A DNA stretch of 25,961 nucleotides from BMS3ABIN04 sp965554225 (GTDB lineage Bacteria; Bacteroidota; Ignavibacteria; Ignavibacteriales; Melioribacteraceae), in the NCBI GenBank assembly GCA_965554225.1, contig CBEVZC010000033.1, positions 1-25,961 on the forward strand, in the 5' to 3' direction. Made by a program: the position numbers and the translations under genes. Within the stretch, counting starts at the first letter, position 1. Every line of letters begins with the position of its first letter. Below the pieces are notes generated by a model. That model made no database searches and was not told where the DNA came from. It worked only from the letters and a program-made list of their open reading frames with translations. Below, piece after piece: positions 9,788 through 16,710 of the stretch.

Positions 9788-11127
9788 CAATATATCTTTT
9801 TAATATTAGCGCCCTTAAAATAATGCAGCAAAATTTCATCAAATTTATATCCCATCTCACTCATTACTGCAGCTCCTATTTGGCAAAGCCCGACACCGTG
9901 TCCCCAACCGGCTCCTATAATAATAAATTTTTGTGGAATTCCATCAACAATATCTTCTTTATCCAAAACGAATTCAGAGCTATACAAGTGAGTATCCGAT
10001 AAAATTTTTCTTATGTATAATTCTTTTCCTACGGTTAAAGTTTTTTCCGAACCTACAATTTTAAGCTTTATTATTCTACCTGATTTACCCCTTTCGATTG
10101 GTATTAAGTCAATAATATTACCGAAGTTAAAACCACTTTTGGTATTTATCAGTTCAGCTATTTCATCTTGTGAGTACTCTACTTTCCATCTATAAAAATC
10201 TGTGGTCTCCTGGTCGTATTCCAGCAAAACCGTAGAAAGAATTTTTCTATCGGTTGTATTACAAAATGCAGGAGGTGAATTCCTTATCCATTTTTCGGCG
10301 GCGGTTTCGTTGCTAAGATCCAGGTCATAACCGTCCGGTTCAAATTTGTAATCAATTATTTTTGTTAAATAAGGTTTGGGTTCAGGTTCCCATACATTTT
10401 CGAATGCTTCGGTAATTCCGCCGCAAGACTTTGAAAACCTGGTATCACAAAGTTCATCATTGTATGTTAAAACAAGGCCTATTGTATCTTTGATTGCGTC
10501 TTGCGCATTGTGTGCCGTAAGTTTGGTAATTCCTTGATATCTTTGGCAGTGATCATCTGCGCAAACATCAAATAAAGTATGATCTTCTCTATCGTACCAT
10601 TTAATAAACTCGGTATCCGTTAGTATTTCAGATTTATAATTAGTGTGCTTATTTTTGAATAACTTGCTTTTTTCAATCTGTGCCAGCAGCCAGCTTCTTG
10701 AAATAATTGCATGAGCTTTTAAAAGTTCATGCGGACTGTTAGCACTCATTTCGGAAGAAATAACACTTGTAAGATAATGTTCAACCGGTAGGATGTTTAC
10801 AGCCGTTAATAATTTGTTGTCGATTATAAATTTTAACGAACCGAGAAATCTCTGGTTTTCCTTTTTTTCCCAATGAAATCTTTTGCCAATTATTACATCT
10901 CGCAAAACAAATGAATTGGAATCAAAATCATCCGGAACTAAAACAGCATTATTACCGAGTTTATTTTTATCTTTCTCGTTATCAAGAATAATTTCTCCGC
11001 TTTCAATGTAAGCTGTATATTTTCCATTAAATGTTTGAGAAGATTTCGGATCAATAAAACTACCGTAAAAAACAATTTTGATTTCTTTGTCAGATAAAAT
11101 GCCTACACTTACTTCAGGTTCATGCAT
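9787..11127 (-). CDS. SpoIID/LytB-domain protein
   Basis: SpoIID-family proteins in Firmicutes are peptidoglycan lytic transglycosylases; the role in Gram-negative non-sporulating groups is not established. Seen (numbering from the ATG at 11127, 446 residues): VISSEMSANSPHELLKAHAIISRSW at about 122-146, which holds the equivalent of the catalytic Glu (SSEM); a paired-Cys segment VCADDHCQRYQG; SCGGITEAFENVW; and the C-terminal hallmark GWGHGVGLCQIGA. An in-frame ATG at 11139 and a TTG at 11169 are alternative starts. An in-frame stop at 11179-11181 limits any extension. No start gives a convincing signal peptide or membrane helix, which is odd for a peptidoglycan enzyme. It is coupled to the following glycosyltransferase. 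Confidence 0.87.
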   Translation of the reverse strand: MHEPEVSVGILSDKEIKIVFYGSFIDPKSSQTFNGKYTAYIESGEIILDNEKDKNKLGNNAVLVPDDFDSNSFVLRDVIIGKRFHWEKKENQRFLGSLKFIIDNKLLTAVNILPVEHYLTSVISSEMSANSPHELLKAHAIISRSWLLAQIEKSKLFKNKHTNYKSEILTDTEFIKWYDREDHTLFDVCADDHCQRYQGITKLTAHNAQDAIKDTIGLVLTYNDELCDTRFSKSCGGITEAFENVWEPEPKPYLTKIIDYKFEPDGYDLDLSNETAAEKWIRNSPPAFCNTTDRKILSTVLLEYDQETTDFYRWKVEYSQDEIAELINTKSGFNFGNIIDLIPIERGKSGRIIKLKIVGSEKTLTVGKELYIRKILSDTHLYSSEFVLDKEDIVDGIPQKFIIIGAGWGHGVGLCQIGAAVMSEMGYKFDEILLHYFKGANIKKIY

Positions 11128-11318
11128 AATTAAAACCATAAAATTTGTCGATGAAAATAAAAAATACAAAAATAACTCTTAATCTGTAAAAATACTTTTT
11201 ACTATTTCAATCGTCATAATTACAAAATACTTTTGCTTAAAAAAATATGTTTATAATTTCAAAAAATAAATTTAAATTGGTATTAAAATTTTTTTAATAT
11301 TTTACTTACGTAAGATTT
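11128..11318. promoter_or_regulatory. Divergent intergenic region between the SpoIID gene and the lamin-tail gene
   Basis: Very AT-rich, and must hold promoters for both directions, although I cannot place a confident -7/-33 pair. It contains two direct copies of AAAATACTTTT (11188-11198 and 11224-11234), a TATTAAAA/TTTTAATA inverted repeat (11281-11299) and a perfect 10-bp palindrome CTTACGTAAG (11305-11314) ending five bases before the plus-strand ATG. Regulatory use is inferred only. Confidence 0.4.
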
Positions 11319-14300
11319 ATGGAAGATAAAGGTAAGTTCATAATATTAATAATTTCAGTACTATTCTATCTTTCTATCAAAACTAACGCCCAGCCTGATA
11401 CAAATTTAATTTTAAGTGAAGTAATGTTTAGACCGTCGGCTTCCAATAGCGAGTTTATTGAAATTTATAATCCATTAACGAACAATCCGGTAGATTTATC
11501 CGGTTTTACAATTAAGTATCAAACATCCTCGCCGGATTCGATTATTGCCGTAGATAACGGAACTATTCTTAACTCCGGTCAATTTGCCGTGGTGTTAGAA
11601 GGCGACTATGATTTTGGAGCCGGAATATATAAAAGTATTATTCCGTCATCGGCTCTTGTTCTGAAAATTGACGATAATGCTTTTGGCAGTTCGGGAATGT
11701 CTAATTCCAGTAGCAGAATAATACGGTTAATTAATTCGAATCTGGATACTATTGTCGTTTATACATATTCGGCAAATAACGGAGCAGGCATTTCAGACGA
11801 AAAAGTGTTTTTAAATAAGAATAATGAAAGTGCCAATTGGAAAAATTCTATAATTCAAAACGGAACTCCGGGATTTAAGAATTCCGTATCACCAAAGGAA
11901 CTGGATATTGCCGTAGAGGATGTAAGAATATTTCCCAACTTTCCAATCGCCGGAGATAGTATATCGATTGAAGTTAAGATTAGCAATTTAGGAGTTACAA
12001 CTTCGGATGTGTTTTCGGTTAGAATTTACTATGATTTAAATTTGAATGAAATTGGTCAAGATAGCGAACTTTTAAAAGAAGAAAATTTTAACAACTTGGC
12101 TGCCGGGGATTCGATTTACGTAAGCACTTCAATAGATAATGTGAAGGGCGGGAAAAATAGTGTGATTGTCAAAGTTGCTATGAATAATGACGAAGATAAT
12201 TCAAATGATGAACTAATTAAATCTTTTACAGCCGCCAATAGTCTTATCGGTTTTAACGATGTTGTTATTAATGAGATAATGTATAAACCGTCTGCTGAGG
12301 AGCCTGAATGGATTGAGGTGTTTAATAGAAGCGATAGTTCAGTTAATCTAAAGAATTGGAAATTGACCGATAATACTTCTTTAAGTATGGTATCGGAAGA
12401 TAATCTAATTTTAGGATCAAGCGAATATTTAGTATTGAGCGACAACGAATCAATAAGCAATTTCTATCAAATTCCTTCACAAGTAAGAGTAATTAATCTC
12501 CCTTCGCTAAATAATAGCGGAGATGCCGTAATAATCAAAGACTCCCTCGACAGGATAATTGATAGTGTTAAATACTCCTCAGATTGGGGCGGGAATAATG
12601 GAATTTCCTTAGAAAGAATATCGGCTTGGCAACCAAGTGACGAAATAACCAACTGGAAAAGTTCGCATGGTAAATTTAAGGCTACACCTGGTTATATTAA
12701 TTCGGTTACTCAAAAAGAATATGACCTGATAGCTGAAGATATTAAGTTTTCTCCCAAATTCCCTTTTGTAAATGATACGGTTGCAATTACTGCTGTTATA
12801 AAAAATATAGGAAAATCAGAAGTATCATTTAACATTAGATTATTAGATAATCCAAGTTCGGATTCTACTTTTACTCGAGTTATTGAAACTTCCGGGGATT
12901 TGATATTGTTTCCGGAAGATTCTCTGCTCTATAATTTCAATTACAAAATTCAAAAGATAAATAGTAAAAAGATATTTAAGATTTTAGTCTTATCGGAGAA
13001 AGACCAAGATACTACCAATAATACCTTTGTTAAATCAATTGAGCCCGGCTTTCCGGCAAAATCCATTGTGATAAACGAGGTAATGTATAATCCGGTTAAC
13101 GGTGAACCGGAGTGGATTGAGCTTTATAATAATATCGATAAAAAAATAAATTTATCGGGTTGGTCAATTAAAGATGTTTTTACTACTCCGATTTCAAAAA
13201 TGATAAATGAGAATATTGATATTTTACCAAGCTCATATTTAGTTATTACCAAGAGTTTGTCGATACTTAATTATCACAGAATTATTCCGGTTCCGTTATT
13301 GGATTTAAACTTTGCAAATTTGAATAATGACATTGACGGAGTGGTCTTAATAGATAACAGAGGAATGACTATTGATTCCATGCTTTATGATAATTCTGAA
13401 AACGGACATAAAGGAAGTTCGTTGGAAAGAATAAATTCTTTGGAATCGTCTACCGAAATTTATAACTGGAAACCATCGATAGATATTGAGTTAAGTACAC
13501 CGGGAAGAATAAACAGTGTTACTTCCAAAAACTATGATTTGACTTTCAGCAGCATAAAAGTAATTCCTCAATTTCCTCTTCCTAATGAAGAAGTTAAAAT
13601 TTCTGCAGTTGTAAAAAACGAAGGAATTAAAAATGCGGATAATTTCAATATTACGTTTTATTATGGAACTGATTACCCAAATACCACAATTGAAAAAATT
13701 AATGGACTTTTTTTATTATCAGGAGATTCATTAAATGTTATAACTCAAAACACTATACTAATTCAGGATACACTTGTGATTGCCGCACAAATTACTTGGC
13801 AAAATGATGAAGATATGCTAAACAATTTCCTCAAAAAGGAAGTTGTATCCGGTTATGGACGCGGAACAATCTTAATAAATGAAATAATGTATAATCCCAA
13901 AACCGGTTTCCCCGAATGGGTAGAATGTGTGAATAGTTCAGACCAAACAGTTAACCTCAAAGATTGGCAAATAAGCGATTTGCTTTCAAAACCGACAAAA
14001 GATTTAATTACTTTTAAAAATAGTTTTCTTAAACCGGGCGAATATTTTGTTATCTCAACCGATACGTCATTTTTTACATTACCGGAAAATGTAAAACTTT
14101 TCCAATCCCGTTTTGGAAAACTTAGTAACAAAGAAGACGGAGTTATAATTTATGATTTTAGAGGAGCGGTAATTGACAGCATTATGTATAATTTGCACTG
14201 GGGAGGAGGTCCCGGTATTTCCCTTGAACGTCTCTCGTTAAACGGCGCATCAAACGATAGCTTAAATTGGTCGTCTTCTTTGGATTCGAGCGGCAGTACT

Positions 14301-15173
14301 CCGGGCAAAGAAAATTCAATTGTAAATGCAGAAGCTTATAACTTCAATGATTTGATTATAAATGAAATTATGTACAATCCGAAAGAAGATAATTCCGAAT
14401 TTGTTGAGTTTTATAATGCATCGGATAAAGATATTGAACTCGGAGGATGGAAGTTTACAAATAATTCGGGTTTACTTTTGCCGATAACTACCGGTAGTAA
14501 AATACTTAAACCCCGGGAATATTACTTGTTGGCAGCGGATTCATCCGTATTTGATAATTATACATGGCTGAATAAGTCGGTAAATATTAATATTGCGGCT
14601 AAAAATTCACTTGCTTTAACCAATCAGTACGGATTTATAACAATATCGGATATATATGGAAATCTAATTGATTCTGTTTTTTATAAATCCGATTGGAATA
14701 ATAAAAATTTTATTGATACGAAAAATAAATCATTAGAAAGAATTAACCCCGGAATTAATTCCAATAATTCTGATAATTGGAGTACCTCAGTTGATAAAAT
14801 TGGAGCTACACCGCTTAAACCAAATTCTGTATTTGAAGGAAATGTTTCTTCAAATTCAAGCCTTAGCTTTGTTCCCAATCCATTTTCGCCTGATAATGAT
14901 GGTTTTGAGGACTTTTGTTTAATAAATTATGATCTAACTCAGCCCGTTGTACAAGTTAGAATAAGAATATTTGACAGTAAGGGAAGGCTTGTTAGAACAA
15001 TAGAAAATAATGAACCGAGCGGAGCAAAAGGCACAATAATTTTTAATGGTTTAGATGATAGCGGCAACCCGCTTAGAATTGGAATTTATATCGTTTTATT
15101 AGAAGCGGTAAATGGTTCGTCTGGTATAGTTGAAAGTTTAAAAGGCGTTGTTGTTGTAGCAAGAAAATTATGA
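11319..15173 (+). CDS. Secreted multi-domain lamin-tail/CARDB protein with FlgD-like C-terminal domain
   Basis: The 1284-residue surface or secreted protein has a signal peptide (hydrophobic 7-20, probable cut after NA at 24). Five lamin-tail domains begin with a conserved I-N-E-[IV]-M-[YF]-x-P motif at about 29, 314, 582, 850 and 1011. Each ends with a T-P-G-x-x-N-S boundary motif (183, 456, 727, 994; degenerate at 1164). Three CARDB-type Ig-like domains (about 194-305, 467-575, 738-843) sit between the first four. The last about 100 residues (VPNPFSPDNDGFED, then RIFDSKGRLVRTI, LDDSGNPLRIGIYIVLL and a basic end) resemble FlgD Ig-like or type IX secretion sorting domains. Function is unknown; adhesion, scaffolding or binding to extracellular polymers is inferred. 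No catalytic module is apparent. It is probably monocistronic, with 158 bp before the next gene. Confidence 0.85.
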   Translation: MEDKGKFIILIISVLFYLSIKTNAQPDTNLILSEVMFRPSASNSEFIEIYNPLTNNPVDLSGFTIKYQTSSPDSIIAVDNGTILNSGQFAVVLEGDYDFGAGIYKSIIPSSALVLKIDDNAFGSSGMSNSSSRIIRLINSNLDTIVVYTYSANNGAGISDEKVFLNKNNESANWKNSIIQNGTPGFKNSVSPKELDIAVEDVRIFPNFPIAGDSISIEVKISNLGVTTSDVFSVRIYYDLNLNEIGQDSELLKEENFNNLAAGDSIYVSTSIDNVKGGKNSVIVKVAMNNDEDNSNDELIKSFTAANSLIGFNDVVINEIMYKPSAEEPEWIEVFNRSDSSVNLKNWKLTDNTSLSMVSEDNLILGSSEYLVLSDNESISNFYQIPSQVRVINLPSLNNSGDAVIIKDSLDRIIDSVKYSSDWGGNNGISLERISAWQPSDEITNWKSSHGKFKATPGYINSVTQKEYDLIAEDIKFSPKFPFVNDTVAITAVIKNIGKSEVSFNIRLLDNPSSDSTFTRVIETSGDLILFPEDSLLYNFNYKIQKINSKKIFKILVLSEKDQDTTNNTFVKSIEPGFPAKSIVINEVMYNPVNGEPEWIELYNNIDKKINLSGWSIKDVFTTPISKMINENIDILPSSYLVITKSLSILNYHRIIPVPLLDLNFANLNNDIDGVVLIDNRGMTIDSMLYDNSENGHKGSSLERINSLESSTEIYNWKPSIDIELSTPGRINSVTSKNYDLTFSSIKVIPQFPLPNEEVKISAVVKNEGIKNADNFNITFYYGTDYPNTTIEKINGLFLLSGDSLNVITQNTILIQDTLVIAAQITWQNDEDMLNNFLKKEVVSGYGRGTILINEIMYNPKTGFPEWVECVNSSDQTVNLKDWQISDLLSKPTKDLITFKNSFLKPGEYFVISTDTSFFTLPENVKLFQSRFGKLSNKEDGVIIYDFRGAVIDSIMYNLHWGGGPGISLERLSLNGASNDSLNWSSSLDSSGSTPGKENSIVNAEAYNFNDLIINEIMYNPKEDNSEFVEFYNASDKDIELGGWKFTNNSGLLLPITTGSKILKPREYYLLAADSSVFDNYTWLNKSVNINIAAKNSLALTNQYGFITISDIYGNLIDSVFYKSDWNNKNFIDTKNKSLERINPGINSNNSDNWSTSVDKIGATPLKPNSVFEGNVSSNSSLSFVPNPFSPDNDGFEDFCLINYDLTQPVVQVRIRIFDSKGRLVRTIENNEPSGAKGTIIFNGLDDSGNPLRIGIYIVLLEAVNGSSGIVESLKGVVVVARKL

Positions 15174-15331
15174 ATTTCGGATAAAAAGAAATAAAGTGAA
15201 TATTATTGTATTTTTATAGAAGTAAAATAAAGTTAATATGACAATTGTTTGACAGTTTTATATTTTAGTGTTGTTGTTTTTATTTTTAATTTATACTTTA
15301 GTTATATGAAACAAATAAAAAAGAGGAAAAA

Positions 15332-15643
15332 ATGGCTATTAAAAAGAAGTATCTTAAAACAAAGGACTTTTGTAAAGTTACGTTTAGAGTACCGCCGGAA
15401 TTAGGCAAAAGTTTTGAAGAAGCTTGGTTAGTCGGTGATTTTAACAATTGGGACGTTCATGCAACTCCAATGAAAAAATTGAAGAAAGATCAGTCTTTTA
15501 CGGTTACAATGAACTTGCTCAAAGGTAAGGAATATGAATTCCGTTATTTGCTGGATGGGGAAACTTGGATAAATGAAAAAGAAGCTGATAAACATGTTCC
15601 CACTTATTACCACGATGCTGAAAATTCTGTTATTGAAGTCTAA
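15332..15643 (+). CDS. Stand-alone CBM48/AMPK-type glycogen-binding domain protein
   Basis: A 103-residue cytoplasmic protein formed almost entirely of an early-set carbohydrate-binding domain of the kind found at the N-terminus of glycogen branching and debranching enzymes. Seen: KVTFRVPPELGKSFEEAWLVGDFNNWD, then PMKKLKKDQSFTVTMNL and EYEFRYLLDGETWINEKEA, matching the strand pattern and the glucan-contact Trp/Asn positions of the family. There is no catalytic domain. It may bind alpha-glucan or act as a regulatory subunit; the partner is not identified here. Start ATG follows AGAGGA (15322-15327). A weak sigma-70-like -10 (TATACT at 15292-15297) lies upstream. Similar free-standing domains occur in Bacteroidota-group genomes. 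Confidence 0.82.
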   Translation: MAIKKKYLKTKDFCKVTFRVPPELGKSFEEAWLVGDFNNWDVHATPMKKLKKDQSFTVTMNLLKGKEYEFRYLLDGETWINEKEADKHVPTYYHDAENSVIEV

Positions 15644-15738
15644 TTTTTGTGGCTTTATAAGTAAACCGCTGATTTTCGAAATACGTTAAAAGGGTAAAGC
15701 AATAAGTCAATTTTTTATATTTATTTTTTGGAATATCT

Positions 15739-16020
15739 ATGCAAGCATTGTGGAATGATACCGTAATTGCGGAAAGTAACGATACAATCGTAATTGAGGG
15801 AAATCATTATTTCCCTCCCGAATCTGTTAAAAAGGAATATTTTCAAGAAAGTCAATATCATACTACCTGTCCTTGGAAGGGCGAAGCAAGTTATTTCGAT
15901 TTAGTTGTAAATGGTAAACATAACGAAAATGCTGTTTGGTATTATCCTAATCCTAAAGATGCAGCAGCACCGATAAAAGGATATTTCGCTTTTTGGAAAG
16001 GTGTTAAAATAGTAAATTAA
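15739..16020 (+). CDS. DUF427 family protein
   Basis: A 93-residue small cytoplasmic protein of the DUF427 family, whose biochemical role is not established. Nearly the whole length follows the family pattern: an opening ALWNDTVIAES, then VIEGNHYFPPESV, a central TTCPWKGEASYFDLVV with its conserved CPWKG, and the closing VWYYPNPKDAAAPIKGYFAFWKGVK. No signal peptide or membrane helix is present. It has 95 bp before it and 69 bp after it, so co-transcription with the CBM48-like and GYD genes is possible but not shown. Family membership is secure; function is not. Confidence 0.88.
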   Translation: MQALWNDTVIAESNDTIVIEGNHYFPPESVKKEYFQESQYHTTCPWKGEASYFDLVVNGKHNENAVWYYPNPKDAAAPIKGYFAFWKGVKIVN

Positions 16021-16077
16021 ACATTTCAATTTCTGTGTTCTTCTCCAATTGAAAATATTTGTTCAATCAAATAAATT

Positions 16078-16084
16078 AAGGAGG
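16078..16084 (+). promoter_or_regulatory. Consensus ribosome binding site of the GYD gene
   Basis: AAGGAGG lies five bases before the ATG at 16090. A full anti-SD match is rare in this window, and it fixes the start and suggests high expression of this small protein. Confidence 0.75.
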
Positions 16085-16089
16085 AAATT

Positions 16090-16386
16090 ATGCAGACCTT
16101 TATCTTGTTAACCAAATTATCTCCAGAAATCTCCAGTAAAATCAAAGAAAGACCACAACTTGGAAGACAATGGCTGGATCAGGTTAAAGAAAAGTGCGCC
16201 GGAGTTAAATTTATTTCTCACTATGCTCTTCTTGGAAAATATGATTTCATGGATATTTATGAAGCTCCCGATGTTGAAACGGCTGCGAAAGTCTCAATGA
16301 TCGGTTTACAAAATGGAGCATTTTCTGCAGAAAGTTTAATTGCAATTCCTTATAAAAAGTTTTCTGAATTAACAAAAGAGATTTAG
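16090..16386 (+). CDS. GYD domain protein
   Basis: A 98-residue cytoplasmic protein of the GYD family (ferredoxin-like alpha/beta fold, function unknown). Seen: the opening QTFILLTKLSPE strand, a basic helix (LGRQWLDQVKEKCAGVKF), the diagnostic turn LGKYDFMDIYEAPDVETA (the GYD motif reads G-K-Y-D here) and a last strand SLIAIPYKKFSEL. Similar small proteins resemble dimeric alpha-beta barrel proteins, and oligomerisation is likely. Translation should be strong because of the consensus ribosome site. No enzyme role can be read from the sequence. Confidence 0.87.
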   Translation: MQTFILLTKLSPEISSKIKERPQLGRQWLDQVKEKCAGVKFISHYALLGKYDFMDIYEAPDVETAAKVSMIGLQNGAFSAESLIAIPYKKFSELTKEI

Positions 16387-16420
16387 AGATTACATTCTTG
16401 TAATAATATTTTTTTTGTAA

Positions 16421-16440
16421 AGCGAAAGTTCTCTTTCGCT
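16421..16440 (+). other. 8-bp perfect hairpin after the GYD gene
   Basis: AGCGAAAG-TTCT-CTTTCGCT. T-rich sequence before it (16409-16416) could pair with the A-run after it (16443-16447) and lengthen the stem. Neither strand shows a U tract after the stem, so this may be an mRNA 3'-end stabiliser or processing hairpin rather than a classic terminator. Confidence 0.4.
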
Positions 16441-16642
16441 ATTAAAAAGGGAAAGGAATAAACTTTTTCTGCTATTAAAAGTTTGAATAATCTGTCTATG
16501 GAGTGTTAATAGAAAATCCGCTATACATTTCGGAAATTAGATCAAATTGTTATTGATATTTCCGTTTAAGGATATTTTCAATTTTAATTTGTATTTTACA
16601 TTAACTTAACTTATCGGGGTAATCTTTTTATTTATGTTTTGT

Positions 16643-16678
16643 TCTTAATCTTACTCTTTTTCTTGCTCTTACTCTATA
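16643..16678 (+). repeat. Degenerate tandem hexamer array (TCTTNN)6
   Basis: Six consecutive in-phase units: TCTTAA, TCTTAC, TCTTTT, TCTTGC, TCTTAC, TCTATA. The first five keep TCTT exactly and the last is decayed. The array ends 32 bp before the M1 peptidase start codon, inside its likely leader or promoter. Confidence 0.6.
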
Positions 16679-16710
16679 CCAAAAATATTCTAATTTAAAT
16701 GGGTAAATAA

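Larger units (their letters stand above)
16387..16710. other. 324-bp non-coding gap with hairpin and hexamer array
   Basis: No ORF of note. Contains a perfect 8-bp stem AGCGAAAG/CTTTCGCT with a TTCT loop (16421-16440), 34 bp past the GYD stop. It is not followed by a U tract, so terminator use is doubtful. A weaker AAACTTTT/AAAAGTTT stem lies at 16460-16484, and a TCTTNN hexamer array at 16643-16678 precedes the peptidase gene. The remainder is AT-rich with no recognised element. Confidence 0.6.

Noticed and set aside
15249..15254. TTGACA as a sigma-70 -35 box upstream of the CBM48-like gene
   Set aside because: No acceptable -10 lies 16-18 bases downstream; the TATACT at 15292 is too far away, so the two do not form one promoter.
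15306..15331. An ATG upstream of the CBM48-like gene as alternative start
   Set aside because: It is out of frame with the CBM48-like protein, and the AGAGGA site fits the ATG at 15332.
16024..16054. TTTCAATT/AATTGAAA stem after the DUF427 gene
   Set aside because: 8-bp AT-rich stem with a 15-base loop and only a weak U-rich stretch after it; not strong enough to call a terminator.
16699..16710. In-frame ATG upstream of the M1 peptidase start
   Set aside because: It encodes only Met-Gly-Lys and stops directly before the chosen ATG; too short to be more than a chance leader.
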